From: CAZWMK01 sp964635065
Lineage (GTDB): Bacteria; Pseudomonadota; Alphaproteobacteria; Sphingomonadales; Sphingomonadaceae
Length of the DNA: 15,760 bases
Reading direction: 5' to 3'
Assembly: GCA_964635065.1 (NCBI GenBank)
Contig: CAZWMK010000049.1
Location: 1 to 15,760 of the forward strand
In this document: piece after piece, positions 6,709 through 14,123 of the stretch
Layout of the letters: each line of letters opens with the position of its first letter
Position numbering within the stretch: the stretch's first letter is position 1
Made by a program: the position numbers and the translations under genes
The notes under the pieces: generated by a model
Databases searched by the model: none
What the model saw: only the letters and a program-made list of their open reading frames with translations
Told to the model about the DNA's origin: nothing

Positions 6709-7680
6709 ATGCGCAAAAATGACGATCAGCTGAAACTTGGCATTATCGGCGCAGGCGTCATGGGGCGCAACCATGCCCGCGTTGCGTCCCTGCAGCCCGC
6801 AATCGAGTTGGCTGGCATTTACGATCCCAATGCGACCATCGGCACCAACACCGCGTCCAACTACCATGTCCGCTATTTCTCTGAAGTAGACAGCCTGCTG
6901 GATGTTGTTGACGCCGTTGTCATTGCTTCACCAACGTCGACGCACCACGAATTGGCGCTGAAAGCGATCAGCCATGGCAAGCATTGTCTGATCGAAAAGC
7001 CGATCACAGTCACCATTGCGGAGGCCGAAGAACTCATCGCGCTTGCCGACAAAAATGACGTGACCTTACAGGTCGGTCATATCGAGCGTTACAATCCGGT
7101 ATTCCTTGAGCTCAAGAAAATCCTGATGGTTGAGGATGTTCTGACCGTCAAGGCCAGCCGTCTCAGCTTTAATATCAGCCGTGCGAACGATGTCGATGTC
7201 GTGCTTGATCTCATGATCCATGATATCGACACGATCAACCAGATCCTTGGCGGCGATATCGAGGTTGTGGGGGCCGTGGGCGGGCGCTTCCTGTCGCCGA
7301 CAGTCGACCATGTCAGCGCCCTGTTCCGTAACAAGGCTGGCATGGTGGCGGAACTCACCGCCAGCAAGGTATCGCAGACCAAAATCCGCGAAATGCTCAT
7401 TTCATGTGTCGATTGCTTCATCAAGGTCAACTATCTGACCAAGGAAATCGAGATCACCCGCCATGCCACCGGCAAATATATCGTCGAACGTGACATGGTC
7501 TCCTATTCACACGAAGCCCTGATCGAACGCGTCATGGTGCCTAACATCGAACCGCTGGCAGCAGAGCATCAGGACTTTGCGGCATCCATCCGCGAAAAGC
7601 GCCTGCCGCTGGTATCGGGCCATGACGGACTGGCCGCGCTCAAGGTCGCATCGATGGTCCAGACTCTATGTCGAAACTGA
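6709..7680 (+). CDS. Gfo/Idh/MocA oxidoreductase, probable UDP-sugar 3-dehydrogenase (GnnA-like)
   Basis: NAD-dependent dehydrogenase expected to oxidise C3 of a UDP-GlcNAc-type sugar before transamination. The Rossmann motif is GIIGAGVMG (11-19). The family's EKP motif holds K97, QVGHIERYNPVF follows at about 121-132, and the catalytic-site MIHDIDTI carries H171. The N-terminus and the HIERYNP motif look to me more like UDP-GlcNAc 3-dehydrogenases (GnnA type) than WbpB/WlbA, whose first residues read differently. No UDP-GlcNAc 6-dehydrogenase gene is in the window. It lies 2 bases after the aminotransferase gene and overlaps the phosphoglycosyl transferase gene by 13 bases. Fold and role class are secure; the exact substrate is inferred. 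Confidence 0.85.
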   Translation: MRKNDDQLKLGIIGAGVMGRNHARVASLQPAIELAGIYDPNATIGTNTASNYHVRYFSEVDSLLDVVDAVVIASPTSTHHELALKAISHGKHCLIEKPITVTIAEAEELIALADKNDVTLQVGHIERYNPVFLELKKILMVEDVLTVKASRLSFNISRANDVDVVLDLMIHDIDTINQILGGDIEVVGAVGGRFLSPTVDHVSALFRNKAGMVAELTASKVSQTKIREMLISCVDCFIKVNYLTKEIEITRHATGKYIVERDMVSYSHEALIERVMVPNIEPLAAEHQDFAASIREKRLPLVSGHDGLAALKVASMVQTLCRN

Positions 7681-8255
7681 TCATGCGCTTACTGGACGTC
7701 GTCCTGTCCGCATTCGCACTGGTTATCCTGTCTCCCCTGCTCCTCGCTGTTTATGCGGCTGTCCGGATCAGCATGGGCTTTCCCGTGCTTTTCCGGCAGG
7801 AGAGGCTGGGCGAAAATGGCCGCATTTTCACGATATACAAGTTTCGCAGCATGCTGCCCGGCGATGCGACACCGGCAGATGGCGACGCGGTCAATGGTTA
7901 TGCGATCAAGTTGAAAAACGATCCCCGCATCACCCGGCTTGGCCATTGGTTGCGCAAAACCAGCATTGATGAACTGCCGCAACTGCTCAATGTCTTGCGT
8001 GGCGACATGTCGATCGTCGGGCCGCGGCCATGGGTCAAGGCCGAATATGACCGGATGCCCGTCGACTGGCGCAAGAGGCTCGCAAGCAAGCCGGGCATCA
8101 CCGGGCTGGCACAGATCAGCGGCCGCAGCGACCTGCCGCCCGAAGACATTATTTCCTTCGACATTGCGTGGAATGAGACACTGTCACTGTCACTCTATCT
8201 CAAGATCATCCTGCTGACGCCGTTCCGGATCTTCCGGGGCGCCAGCAGCTATTGA
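7668..8255 (+). CDS. monotopic phosphoglycosyl transferase (PglC-type bacterial sugar transferase)
   Basis: Starts repeat-unit assembly by transferring a sugar phosphate from a UDP-sugar to undecaprenyl phosphate at the inner membrane. The 195-residue length matches the small PglC type, lacking the large N-terminal membrane region of WbaP/WcaJ. Seen: a re-entrant hydrophobic helix (about 7-33), FRQERLGENGRIFTIYKFRSM, the catalytic Asp-Glu pair D101-E102 in SIDELPQLLNV, RGDMSIVGPRPW, and KPGITGLAQISGRS near 142-155. It overlaps the oxidoreductase gene by 13 bases; ATG 7683 is an alternative start. PglC-type enzymes often prefer N-acetylated amino sugars, so the diacetamido sugar made by the neighbours could be the first sugar; that is inference. 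Confidence 0.9.
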   Translation: MSKLIMRLLDVVLSAFALVILSPLLLAVYAAVRISMGFPVLFRQERLGENGRIFTIYKFRSMLPGDATPADGDAVNGYAIKLKNDPRITRLGHWLRKTSIDELPQLLNVLRGDMSIVGPRPWVKAEYDRMPVDWRKRLASKPGITGLAQISGRSDLPPEDIISFDIAWNETLSLSLYLKIILLTPFRIFRGASSY

Positions 8256-8365
8256 TCGCCGGCAACCGGACCCCGGTCGAAAATAGACTGGATACCTGAC
8301 CGATATCTGCCTAGCGTGGCCTTGATGATCGGGCGAACACCTTCCCGGCATAACGATGATGGCGG

Positions 8366-9607
8366 ATGATGACCCTCAACAAAACGCGCATCGCCATTTA
8401 CGGACTGGTGACGGCGCCGATCATGGTTGATGCCATCGACGGGCTGTTGCGCCTGACCATCGGTGTCGGTGGGGCAACAGCGATATTTCGCCTGGCCTTG
8501 ATGGCCGCATGCCTTGCCACCATGCCGCTCAGACAGTTGCAGTTCACCCTGGCTTTTTTTGCCTATCTCTTCTCAGTGTCGGTTTACTGGGCGATCAGCG
8601 GCGGCCTGAACAACATCGGCTTTTGGTATGGTTTCGCCGCAAAGCCTTTTTATGTCATTCTGGTCTGCCTGACGCTGGTGCGCATCATGAAAAATGGTGG
8701 CGCCACGCATGACCTGTACAATGCCGTCGCCATGGCACTTGCCACGGTTGCCGGCAGTTTCCTATTTTCGGCCGCCACCGGGATCAGCAACAAAACCTAT
8801 GGCGATTATGCCTTCGGGGAAAAATCCTTCTTCGATGGTGGCAATGACATTGGCCTGTTCACCTTGTTGATGAGCGTTGTCATGCTACGCGCCCTGATCG
8901 CGGAACGCAGGATGCGCTATCATGCCGCGTTGCTGCTGAGCCTTGTGCCGCTCGCCTTGCTGACCACCCGCACCAGTTGGGCAGGTGCGGCAATCATCCT
9001 CGCGCTATATGGCCTGATCCAGTTGCTCCGTCCCGCCAGATCGCTGGGCGGCCGCCTTTACACGCTTGGTTTTTTTGCCGCCATTCTGGTTTTCATCGGC
9101 ACGGTGGTCAGCGAGATCATCGCGCTGATCAAGGAAAATCAGTATCTCTTCGACAAATTCATCAATACGCTGTCCGAAGGTCCGCGCGAACTGATGACGA
9201 CCTTCGCCATGCACCGCGTCGCCGATTTCAATCTGGCCGAAATTTTGTTCGGCGCCGGCGATGCCGTTCATCGCGCCCTGGCCGGTTACTATAACCGGTT
9301 CGGTGTTGTGGATTATGTTCCGCTGACCGAACGTTTCATCGAACAGGATCCGCTTGATCTTTATGTCTATGGCGGCTTGATCGCTGTCATGCTGGTTTAT
9401 GCCATGCATTTGCGCCTGTACGGCATGGCCCTGACCCTATGGCTGCGTCATCGCTGCCGCATCGAAGATGGTTTGCTGCTGCTGGGATGCAGTCTTTACA
9501 TCATGCACAGCATCGTTGCCGGGCATGCCATGCTCAGCCCGATTGTAGCGAGCGCGATCGCCCCACTTTATGCACTGGCCGCACGATCACAACGGAAGGC
9601 GGATTGA
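8366..9607 (+). CDS. Wzy/O-antigen ligase-like polytopic membrane protein, probable polysaccharide polymerase
   Basis: A 413-residue integral membrane protein with about 10-12 hydrophobic segments and one large soluble loop (roughly 245-330) before the last helices, the layout of Wzy polymerases and WaaL-type ligases. In the middle it has GEKSFFDGGNDIGLF (about 150-164), similar to the FxxGN-type motif seen in this superfamily, and TTRTSWAGA after a helix. Sequence conservation in these proteins is low, so the role is mostly from topology and its place beside wzx-, wzz- and PglC-like genes. Start ATG 8366 is followed by ATG 8369. The 110-base gap before it is the only sizeable intergenic space in the cluster and may hold a weak internal promoter; I see no good match. 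It ends 2 bases before the epimerase-family gene. Confidence 0.75.
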   Translation: MMTLNKTRIAIYGLVTAPIMVDAIDGLLRLTIGVGGATAIFRLALMAACLATMPLRQLQFTLAFFAYLFSVSVYWAISGGLNNIGFWYGFAAKPFYVILVCLTLVRIMKNGGATHDLYNAVAMALATVAGSFLFSAATGISNKTYGDYAFGEKSFFDGGNDIGLFTLLMSVVMLRALIAERRMRYHAALLLSLVPLALLTTRTSWAGAAIILALYGLIQLLRPARSLGGRLYTLGFFAAILVFIGTVVSEIIALIKENQYLFDKFINTLSEGPRELMTTFAMHRVADFNLAEILFGAGDAVHRALAGYYNRFGVVDYVPLTERFIEQDPLDLYVYGGLIAVMLVYAMHLRLYGMALTLWLRHRCRIEDGLLLLGCSLYIMHSIVAGHAMLSPIVASAIAPLYALAARSQRKAD

Positions 9608-9609
9608 AC

Positions 9610-10656
9610 ATGAAACGCGCGTTAGGCGTCACAGTTTTGCTGCTGGCCTGCCTTTGTCTGGTCTATGGCGGGCGCAGCCTGATCTATTATCGTCACAACA
9701 ACGCGCAAGGCACATGGCAGGCCGCAGATCATGCGCTTTATCCAATCCGTCCGTCCTTCTGCAACAAGGACTGCACCGCGTTTCAGCCCGGTCCGTTACG
9801 CCTTGACGCGCGGCAACAATATTATGTGGATTTCGACAAGGTGAAAAACCTGCGCGTCCGCGGCGGGCACTGGTATTTCCCCGGATCGACGGCACAGGCG
9901 GCCATTGCCCATTATGCCATTTTTCGCAAAACCGGCAGCCTGCGCAGCCGCGCCCTGACCATCAGCAATGCCGACTGGCTGGTTGCCAATCTTGGTGCAG
10001 ACGGCTGTTGGCCAAATCCCATGGATTTGTCGGTCACACCAGGCCGTGTCGTCAAAGCGCCCTGGTGTTCAGGCCTGGCGCAAGGCACCGGCATATCGGC
10101 ACTGGTCAGGGCCTGGCGTTTGACTGGGGACGATAAATATCGCCGTGCGGCCGATCTGGCCCTGCGTCCTTTTGATGCTGCTGCCTCGGTTACAGTCACG
10201 TCCCGCCTTGCCGACGGCAGTATCTGTTATGAAGAAGTTTATGATCGCGGGCACCCGACCTGCATCCTGAACGGCTTTATTTTCGCGCTTTATGGCCTTG
10301 ATGATCATCATCGTGCTTTTGGCGCGCAATCATCAAAGGCGTTGTTCGATCAGGGTATGGCAACCCTCTCACGTCAGATCGCTTCATATGACACCGGTTA
10401 CTGGAGCCGTTATTCACTTGATCCTGTGCAGACGCTGACCAACCACTGGGCGATCGCCTCGCCCAACTATCAGCGCCTGCATGCCGAAATGCTGGAGTCG
10501 CTGGCAGCGACAAAGCATGTGGCCATCCGCCGGGCAGCCATGACACAACGAGACCATCTGCAATCGTCATGGGCCAATCTGCTGATCATCCCAGCCTATC
10601 TTGCCTATCAGGATGCTTCGCTGGCCATCAAATTCGTCCGTGACAGTCTCGAATGA
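9610..10656 (+). CDS. membrane-anchored D-glucuronyl C5-epimerase family protein
   Basis: Predicted to invert C5 of D-glucuronic acid units within a polymer, giving L-iduronic acid, as the heparan sulfate epimerase does. The frame is open from 9439, but ATG 9610 is chosen: GGAAGG at 9594-9599 precedes it, and it starts right after the polymerase stop. The 348 residues begin with a signal-anchor helix (about 4-20), which puts the domain in the periplasm. Family motifs in order: SGLAQGTGISALVRAWRLTG (155-174), YEEVYDRGHPTCILNGF (207-223), YDTGYWSRYSL (260-270), NYQRLHAEML (286-295). These line up by eye with the human GLCE stretches YEEYP...LNGF, YDTG...YDL and DYHTTHINQL, so the tyrosines at 260 and 287 and the Glu pair 208-209 look kept. 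The tyrosine after the Glu pair is displaced by one residue (Val210, Tyr211). Family assignment is strong; activity and substrate are inferred. Confidence 0.82.
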   Translation: MKRALGVTVLLLACLCLVYGGRSLIYYRHNNAQGTWQAADHALYPIRPSFCNKDCTAFQPGPLRLDARQQYYVDFDKVKNLRVRGGHWYFPGSTAQAAIAHYAIFRKTGSLRSRALTISNADWLVANLGADGCWPNPMDLSVTPGRVVKAPWCSGLAQGTGISALVRAWRLTGDDKYRRAADLALRPFDAAASVTVTSRLADGSICYEEVYDRGHPTCILNGFIFALYGLDDHHRAFGAQSSKALFDQGMATLSRQIASYDTGYWSRYSLDPVQTLTNHWAIASPNYQRLHAEMLESLAATKHVAIRRAAMTQRDHLQSSWANLLIIPAYLAYQDASLAIKFVRDSLE

Positions 10657-10793
10657 AACAGGCCCATGGCCACGCTCTGATGGCTGACGGGCTGCATGCC
10701 AGCACACCCGATGGCTACCTGAAAGGCGGCTATCTTCGTTGCCGTGCAGCCCTGCCTGCGAATGTGCTCCTTCATGATCGAAAGACGGTCTAG
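10653..10793 (+). pseudogene. 46-codon ORF coupled to the epimerase gene, possible stump of a lost gene
   Basis: The epimerase stop TGA sits in an ATGA overlap that opens a 46-codon frame ending in TAG at 10791-10793, right at the end of the convergent Wzi gene. The product begins MKQAHGHALMADGLHA and contains GYLKGGYLRCRAALPAN. To me this looks like the N-terminus of a larger cytoplasmic enzyme, perhaps a glycosyltransferase, rather than a finished small protein. No signal peptide or membrane helix is seen. Third codon positions are moderately GC-rich. There is no clear ribosome binding site beyond coupling. It may be a remnant cut off at a recombination junction, a real small protein, or chance. 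Confidence 0.3.
10689..10752. repeat. 8-bp inverted repeat between convergent genes
   Basis: GGGCTGCA (10689-10696) and TGCAGCCC (10745-10752) are perfect inverted copies separated by 48 bases. They lie between the convergent epimerase and Wzi genes. Neither side has a T run, so this is not a standard intrinsic terminator. It overlaps the 46-codon ORF and could be chance. Confidence 0.3.
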
Positions 10794-12256
10794 AACCGCG
10801 CGGTCCACCCCAGTTCGATTTCACCGCGCACCGGGGAACGGCCCGGCGTATCGGGCTTGTCGTCCATCACCCGCCCTTCCAGCCGCAGATCGCCAAAGGC
10901 TGTCGGCAGTTCGACACCCGCTGTACCGATGTGAATGTCCTCGGCATTACGCGACGGAGAATGACGGGCAATGCCTGTGCGGTTAAGATCAACCTTACGC
11001 ACCGATCCATAATAGCGGCGGTTGGACTGATCGGTCAGCGCAGCAGACAGCGTGAACATCTTGGCATCGCCACCGATACTGGCGCCAAGCACCTGATCGC
11101 GATACGTCCAGCCATCCTTGTAAATGTGGTTGTTATACATCAGATTCGCAAAACGGCGACTACCAAAGGCACGAATGGCCAGTGTATCGGCGGCTTCAAA
11201 GCCCACACTCCATGTGGCGCCTTCCTGACCCAATGGTCCGGTCAGTTTTATGCCACCCATGCGCGAGAACTTGTCGATCAGTGCGCGAACTTCGTCCTCA
11301 GCCTCCGCTTCCATGTAAATCTGCGTGTTAACCGGACCGATCATCCGCGAATAGCTGACATCAAGGCCAGCAATCTGGTTTCCAGGTTCATTTGCAGAAC
11401 CAGTATTATCAACGTTGCCAAGACCAAACAGCGCCTTGCCAATCACACTGGCACTACACGGCCGCGCCTCACCACAAAGCTGCAGGCCCCGGTTCAGGCC
11501 GATTTCGAGACCGTGGACCGGTTCAAAAGCAACACGAATGCCAATAATTGCAGGATTATCATAATCAGCGCGCTTTTCAGTGGCGATCCCGGCAAACATA
11601 TCAAAGCGCCACGGGCCAAGCCATTTCAGTACCGGTAGATTGAACGGCTCAGGTGATAAACGCTTGATACCGATACGCGGAATTGGTCTCGCATTGCTTG
11701 AAAACAACAGTGCATTTTCATTGCCTGGCCCCCACCATGTATCGACATAACCGCCATAAAGCGCCCAATTGCCTAAACGTACAGCGACTTGAGGCGGCTC
11801 GAAGTGCGCGTCATGCCCTTGTTGCCCATCTCGAAAACCAACGCCGTAGCTGACATAAAGCCGACCCAGATCATGCTCCGCGCGCATGGATACATCTGCT
11901 TCGCTACGTGCCTGATCACTGAAATCGCGCACAAGCGCTTCATCGCTGGCCAGTTTTACAACGGCACGAAACCGTGTGGTTTGATCCGCATAGCGCGCCT
12001 GCTGCCGAAGGCGCCGCAACGCACGCTCGACATGCGGTGGCAATGCGGCAGGCGATGTCTGATCAAGACTGTGTGCGATCTGCGCCCAAGGCAACGGCCA
12101 GCTGTTGACTGGCCCCGTGATAACGCCCGCAGCCTTCAGCAGTTCAACATCCTGGCGCAGTTGCCGGTCCCCAGCTTCCGCCCATGGACCGGCAAAAACA
12201 GGTGCTGCCACAACTCCCGCCGCCATGAAAAACAGCGACGTCAAAATCCTGCGCAT
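10790..12256 (-). CDS. Wzi-family outer-membrane capsule assembly/attachment protein
   Basis: Predicted outer-membrane beta-barrel that holds capsular polysaccharide at the cell surface. The frame is open to 12316. I choose the ATG at 12256 because it gives a clean signal peptide: MRRI, a hydrophobic core, and a likely cleavage after PVFA (about residue 22). This leaves 488 residues. The Wzi signature WWGPGNENALLFSSNARPIP starts at W174. Alternating amphipathic strands fill the rest, and the chain ends in phenylalanine, as expected for a barrel recognised by the BAM machinery. It is encoded opposite to, and convergent with, the polysaccharide cluster, so it has its own promoter or reads through from the MFS gene 90 bases upstream. 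No Wza or Wzc gene is in the window. The ribosome binding site is weak (GTGAG). Confidence 0.85.
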   Translation of the reverse strand: MRRILTSLFFMAAGVVAAPVFAGPWAEAGDRQLRQDVELLKAAGVITGPVNSWPLPWAQIAHSLDQTSPAALPPHVERALRRLRQQARYADQTTRFRAVVKLASDEALVRDFSDQARSEADVSMRAEHDLGRLYVSYGVGFRDGQQGHDAHFEPPQVAVRLGNWALYGGYVDTWWGPGNENALLFSSNARPIPRIGIKRLSPEPFNLPVLKWLGPWRFDMFAGIATEKRADYDNPAIIGIRVAFEPVHGLEIGLNRGLQLCGEARPCSASVIGKALFGLGNVDNTGSANEPGNQIAGLDVSYSRMIGPVNTQIYMEAEAEDEVRALIDKFSRMGGIKLTGPLGQEGATWSVGFEAADTLAIRAFGSRRFANLMYNNHIYKDGWTYRDQVLGASIGGDAKMFTLSAALTDQSNRRYYGSVRKVDLNRTGIARHSPSRNAEDIHIGTAGVELPTAFGDLRLEGRVMDDKPDTPGRSPVRGEIELGWTARF

Positions 12257-12346
12257 GGAGTCACTCACAAATAGAAAATGTGCTAACCTCATCGTGGATT
12301 GCCAGTCTCTTTGCAAGTGGCCGGACAGCCGACTGGACCATAACTG

Positions 12347-13666
12347 TCACGGTTGCGATCGAGGGCACGCACGCCCATGACCGGCATAGCGTAACACACC
12401 AGCCGCACCGATGTTCATGATCGCCATAACCAGGAAAAGGTGCACAAGCTGCAATCCTGCAGCCAGAAGCGCAACGACGACAAGGACAGATGCAACCATA
12501 AAAGCTGCATTAATGATATTGTTTCCTGCGATCCGGCGCGCCCGACTTTCCGGCTGCACCTCTGTTTGTAGCACTGCATAAAGTGGCACCACAAACACAC
12601 CTGCCGCAATGGCGAGGCAGAACAAATCAAAGACAATACGGTATGAACCTGGAACAGAAAAAAATACCAATATGCCTTGCATGGTCGCAACGTGGGATCG
12701 TGGAAACGACTGGAATGCCATGTAAAGCTCAACCAGAAAACCGCTGATCGCCAGTGCCGAAAGCACGGATAGCCGCGTCGTCACCTGTCCGCGCAGCAGG
12801 CGGTTGACCAGCAAAGAGCCCACAGCGATGCCGATCGAGAACATGGCGAGAAAGAGGGTCGCCACGCTGGCATCGGCATGGAGGACGCCTTTCACCAGCG
12901 GCACGAACTGACTGGTCAGCACAGCACCCAAGGCCCAGAACCAACTGATGGCCAGTACCGCGCGCCACAATCGGGGGGCGGCGTAGAGATCGCGCAGTAC
13001 CGCCTTTGTGCTGTGGAAGGGATTCAGCGTGACGTCTGTTACGGCGCCAAGCGGTGGCGCGGCTGGCACAGCGCGGCCAGAAATCCAGCCGGCGGCCGCC
13101 ACCAGCAGTACGGCGCCTGCCGCCCAGGCGGGTGGCAGCAGGCCACCCATGATCTGCCCCGTCAGGATCGCGACGAATGTGCCGGCTTCGACAAGGCCTG
13201 TTCCGGCCAGCACCTCGGCGGGGGCAAGATGCTGCGGCAGGATCGCGTATTTGACAGGTCCGAAAAAGGCCGAGTGCGTTCCCATGGCAAACAGCACCAG
13301 CATGAGCAGGGCGACCGAATCCGACAGAAGCGCCAGTGCCCCCACGATCATGATGACAATTTCGGCCGATTTCACCATGCGGATGATCCACGCCTTGTCG
13401 CGCGCATCGGCCAGTTGGCCGGCCAAGCCCGAAAACAGGAAAAAGGGCAGGATGAACACGCCACCGGCCAGCATCACCAGCGTTGCGCCGGCCCGCAGAT
13501 CATCTCCCATGAGATGGTAGGTGATAAGAAACAGCATCGCCGTCTTGTAGAGATTGTCGTTGAAGGCCCCCAGAAACTGGGTGACAAACAGGGGCGCAAA
13601 ACGGCGGGTGGCCAGCAGGTGCAACATCGCTGCATCGTGAACAGGAAGGCCCCGACTGGCAAGCAC
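12347..13666 (-). CDS. MFS transporter, LplT-like (lysophospholipid transporter family)
   Basis: A polytopic inner-membrane protein of the major facilitator superfamily, about 439 residues with roughly 12 hydrophobic segments. The N-terminal FVTQFLGAFNDNLYKTAMLF (about 28-47) is the hallmark of LplT and of the transporter half of Aas-like fusions, which move lysophospholipids inward for re-acylation. The usual acyltransferase partner is neither fused here nor adjacent in the window. The start is uncertain: GTG 13666 has a nearby GGGG, while ATG 13627 (residue 14) would begin just before the conserved region. GC content is high and like the other right-hand genes, suggesting native chromosome. 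It is divergent from the DUF4870 gene and lies upstream of the Wzi gene on the same strand. Substrate is from family only. Confidence 0.75.
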   Translation of the reverse strand: MLASRGLPVHDAAMLHLLATRRFAPLFVTQFLGAFNDNLYKTAMLFLITYHLMGDDLRAGATLVMLAGGVFILPFFLFSGLAGQLADARDKAWIIRMVKSAEIVIMIVGALALLSDSVALLMLVLFAMGTHSAFFGPVKYAILPQHLAPAEVLAGTGLVEAGTFVAILTGQIMGGLLPPAWAAGAVLLVAAAGWISGRAVPAAPPLGAVTDVTLNPFHSTKAVLRDLYAAPRLWRAVLAISWFWALGAVLTSQFVPLVKGVLHADASVATLFLAMFSIGIAVGSLLVNRLLRGQVTTRLSVLSALAISGFLVELYMAFQSFPRSHVATMQGILVFFSVPGSYRIVFDLFCLAIAAGVFVVPLYAVLQTEVQPESRARRIAGNNIINAAFMVASVLVVVALLAAGLQLVHLFLVMAIMNIGAAGVLRYAGHGRACPRSQP

Positions 13667-13730
13667 CCTTGCCCCGCCGGGTGCAACACATCACATTATC
13701 ATGACAGTCGAACGAGAAAGACCCTAGCCG

Positions 13731-14120
13731 ATGACCGATCATGTGCCCGCACCATCAACGCCACAGGGCCAGCCACCATCACCCGGCGCCGGTTTTTCCT
13801 TCAACCGCCCGACGATCGTCAGCCTGCTTTATCTTGTCGGCCTGATCACGGCCCTGCCGACGATCCTTGCGGTGATCCTCGCCTATGTCTGGCGCAACGA
13901 GCCGATGGAGCCATGGGAGGAGAGCCATTACCGCTATCATATCCGCAGCTTCTGGATCGGCCTGCTTTATGCGACACTCGGACTCATGCTCATCCTTGTC
14001 GGGATCGGTTTTCTGATCCTTGCCCTTATCCCGCTCTGGCTTGGCATCCGCTCGATCATCGCGCTTGCCGCCGCGCAGCGACGCGAACCCGTGCGCAACG
14101 CCGCCAGCTGGATCTGGTAG
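13731..14120 (+). CDS. DUF4870-type small membrane protein
   Basis: A 129-residue protein with a proline-rich N-terminus (1-22) and three hydrophobic helices (about 29-50, 72-90 and 92-110). The motif EESHYRYHIRSFWIGLLY (about 63-80) is characteristic of DUF4870 proteins, whose function is not established to my knowledge. It ends in a Trp-Ile-Trp tail. GAGAAAG at 13714-13720 serves as the ribosome binding site. The gene is convergent with the ScfR-type regulator, with only 3 bases between the stop codons and no visible terminator in that gap. It looks like ordinary core-genome content. Confidence 0.8.
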   Translation: MTDHVPAPSTPQGQPPSPGAGFSFNRPTIVSLLYLVGLITALPTILAVILAYVWRNEPMEPWEESHYRYHIRSFWIGLLYATLGLMLILVGIGFLILALIPLWLGIRSIIALAAAQRREPVRNAASWIW

Positions 14121-14123
14121 GCT

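Noticed and set aside
8265..8277. ACCGG/CCGGT hairpin in the 110-base gap before the polymerase gene as a terminator
   Set aside because: Only five base pairs with a three-base loop and no T run after it.
9439..9609. N-terminal extension of the epimerase-family gene from ATG 9439
   Set aside because: It lies wholly inside the polymerase gene, and its residues do not look like the family. ATG 9610 has GGAAGG and gives a clean signal anchor.
12302..12336. CCAGTC/GACTGG inverted repeat between the MFS and Wzi genes as a terminator
   Set aside because: Six pairs with a long, mostly unpaired interior and no T run on the minus strand. It could be a chance repeat.
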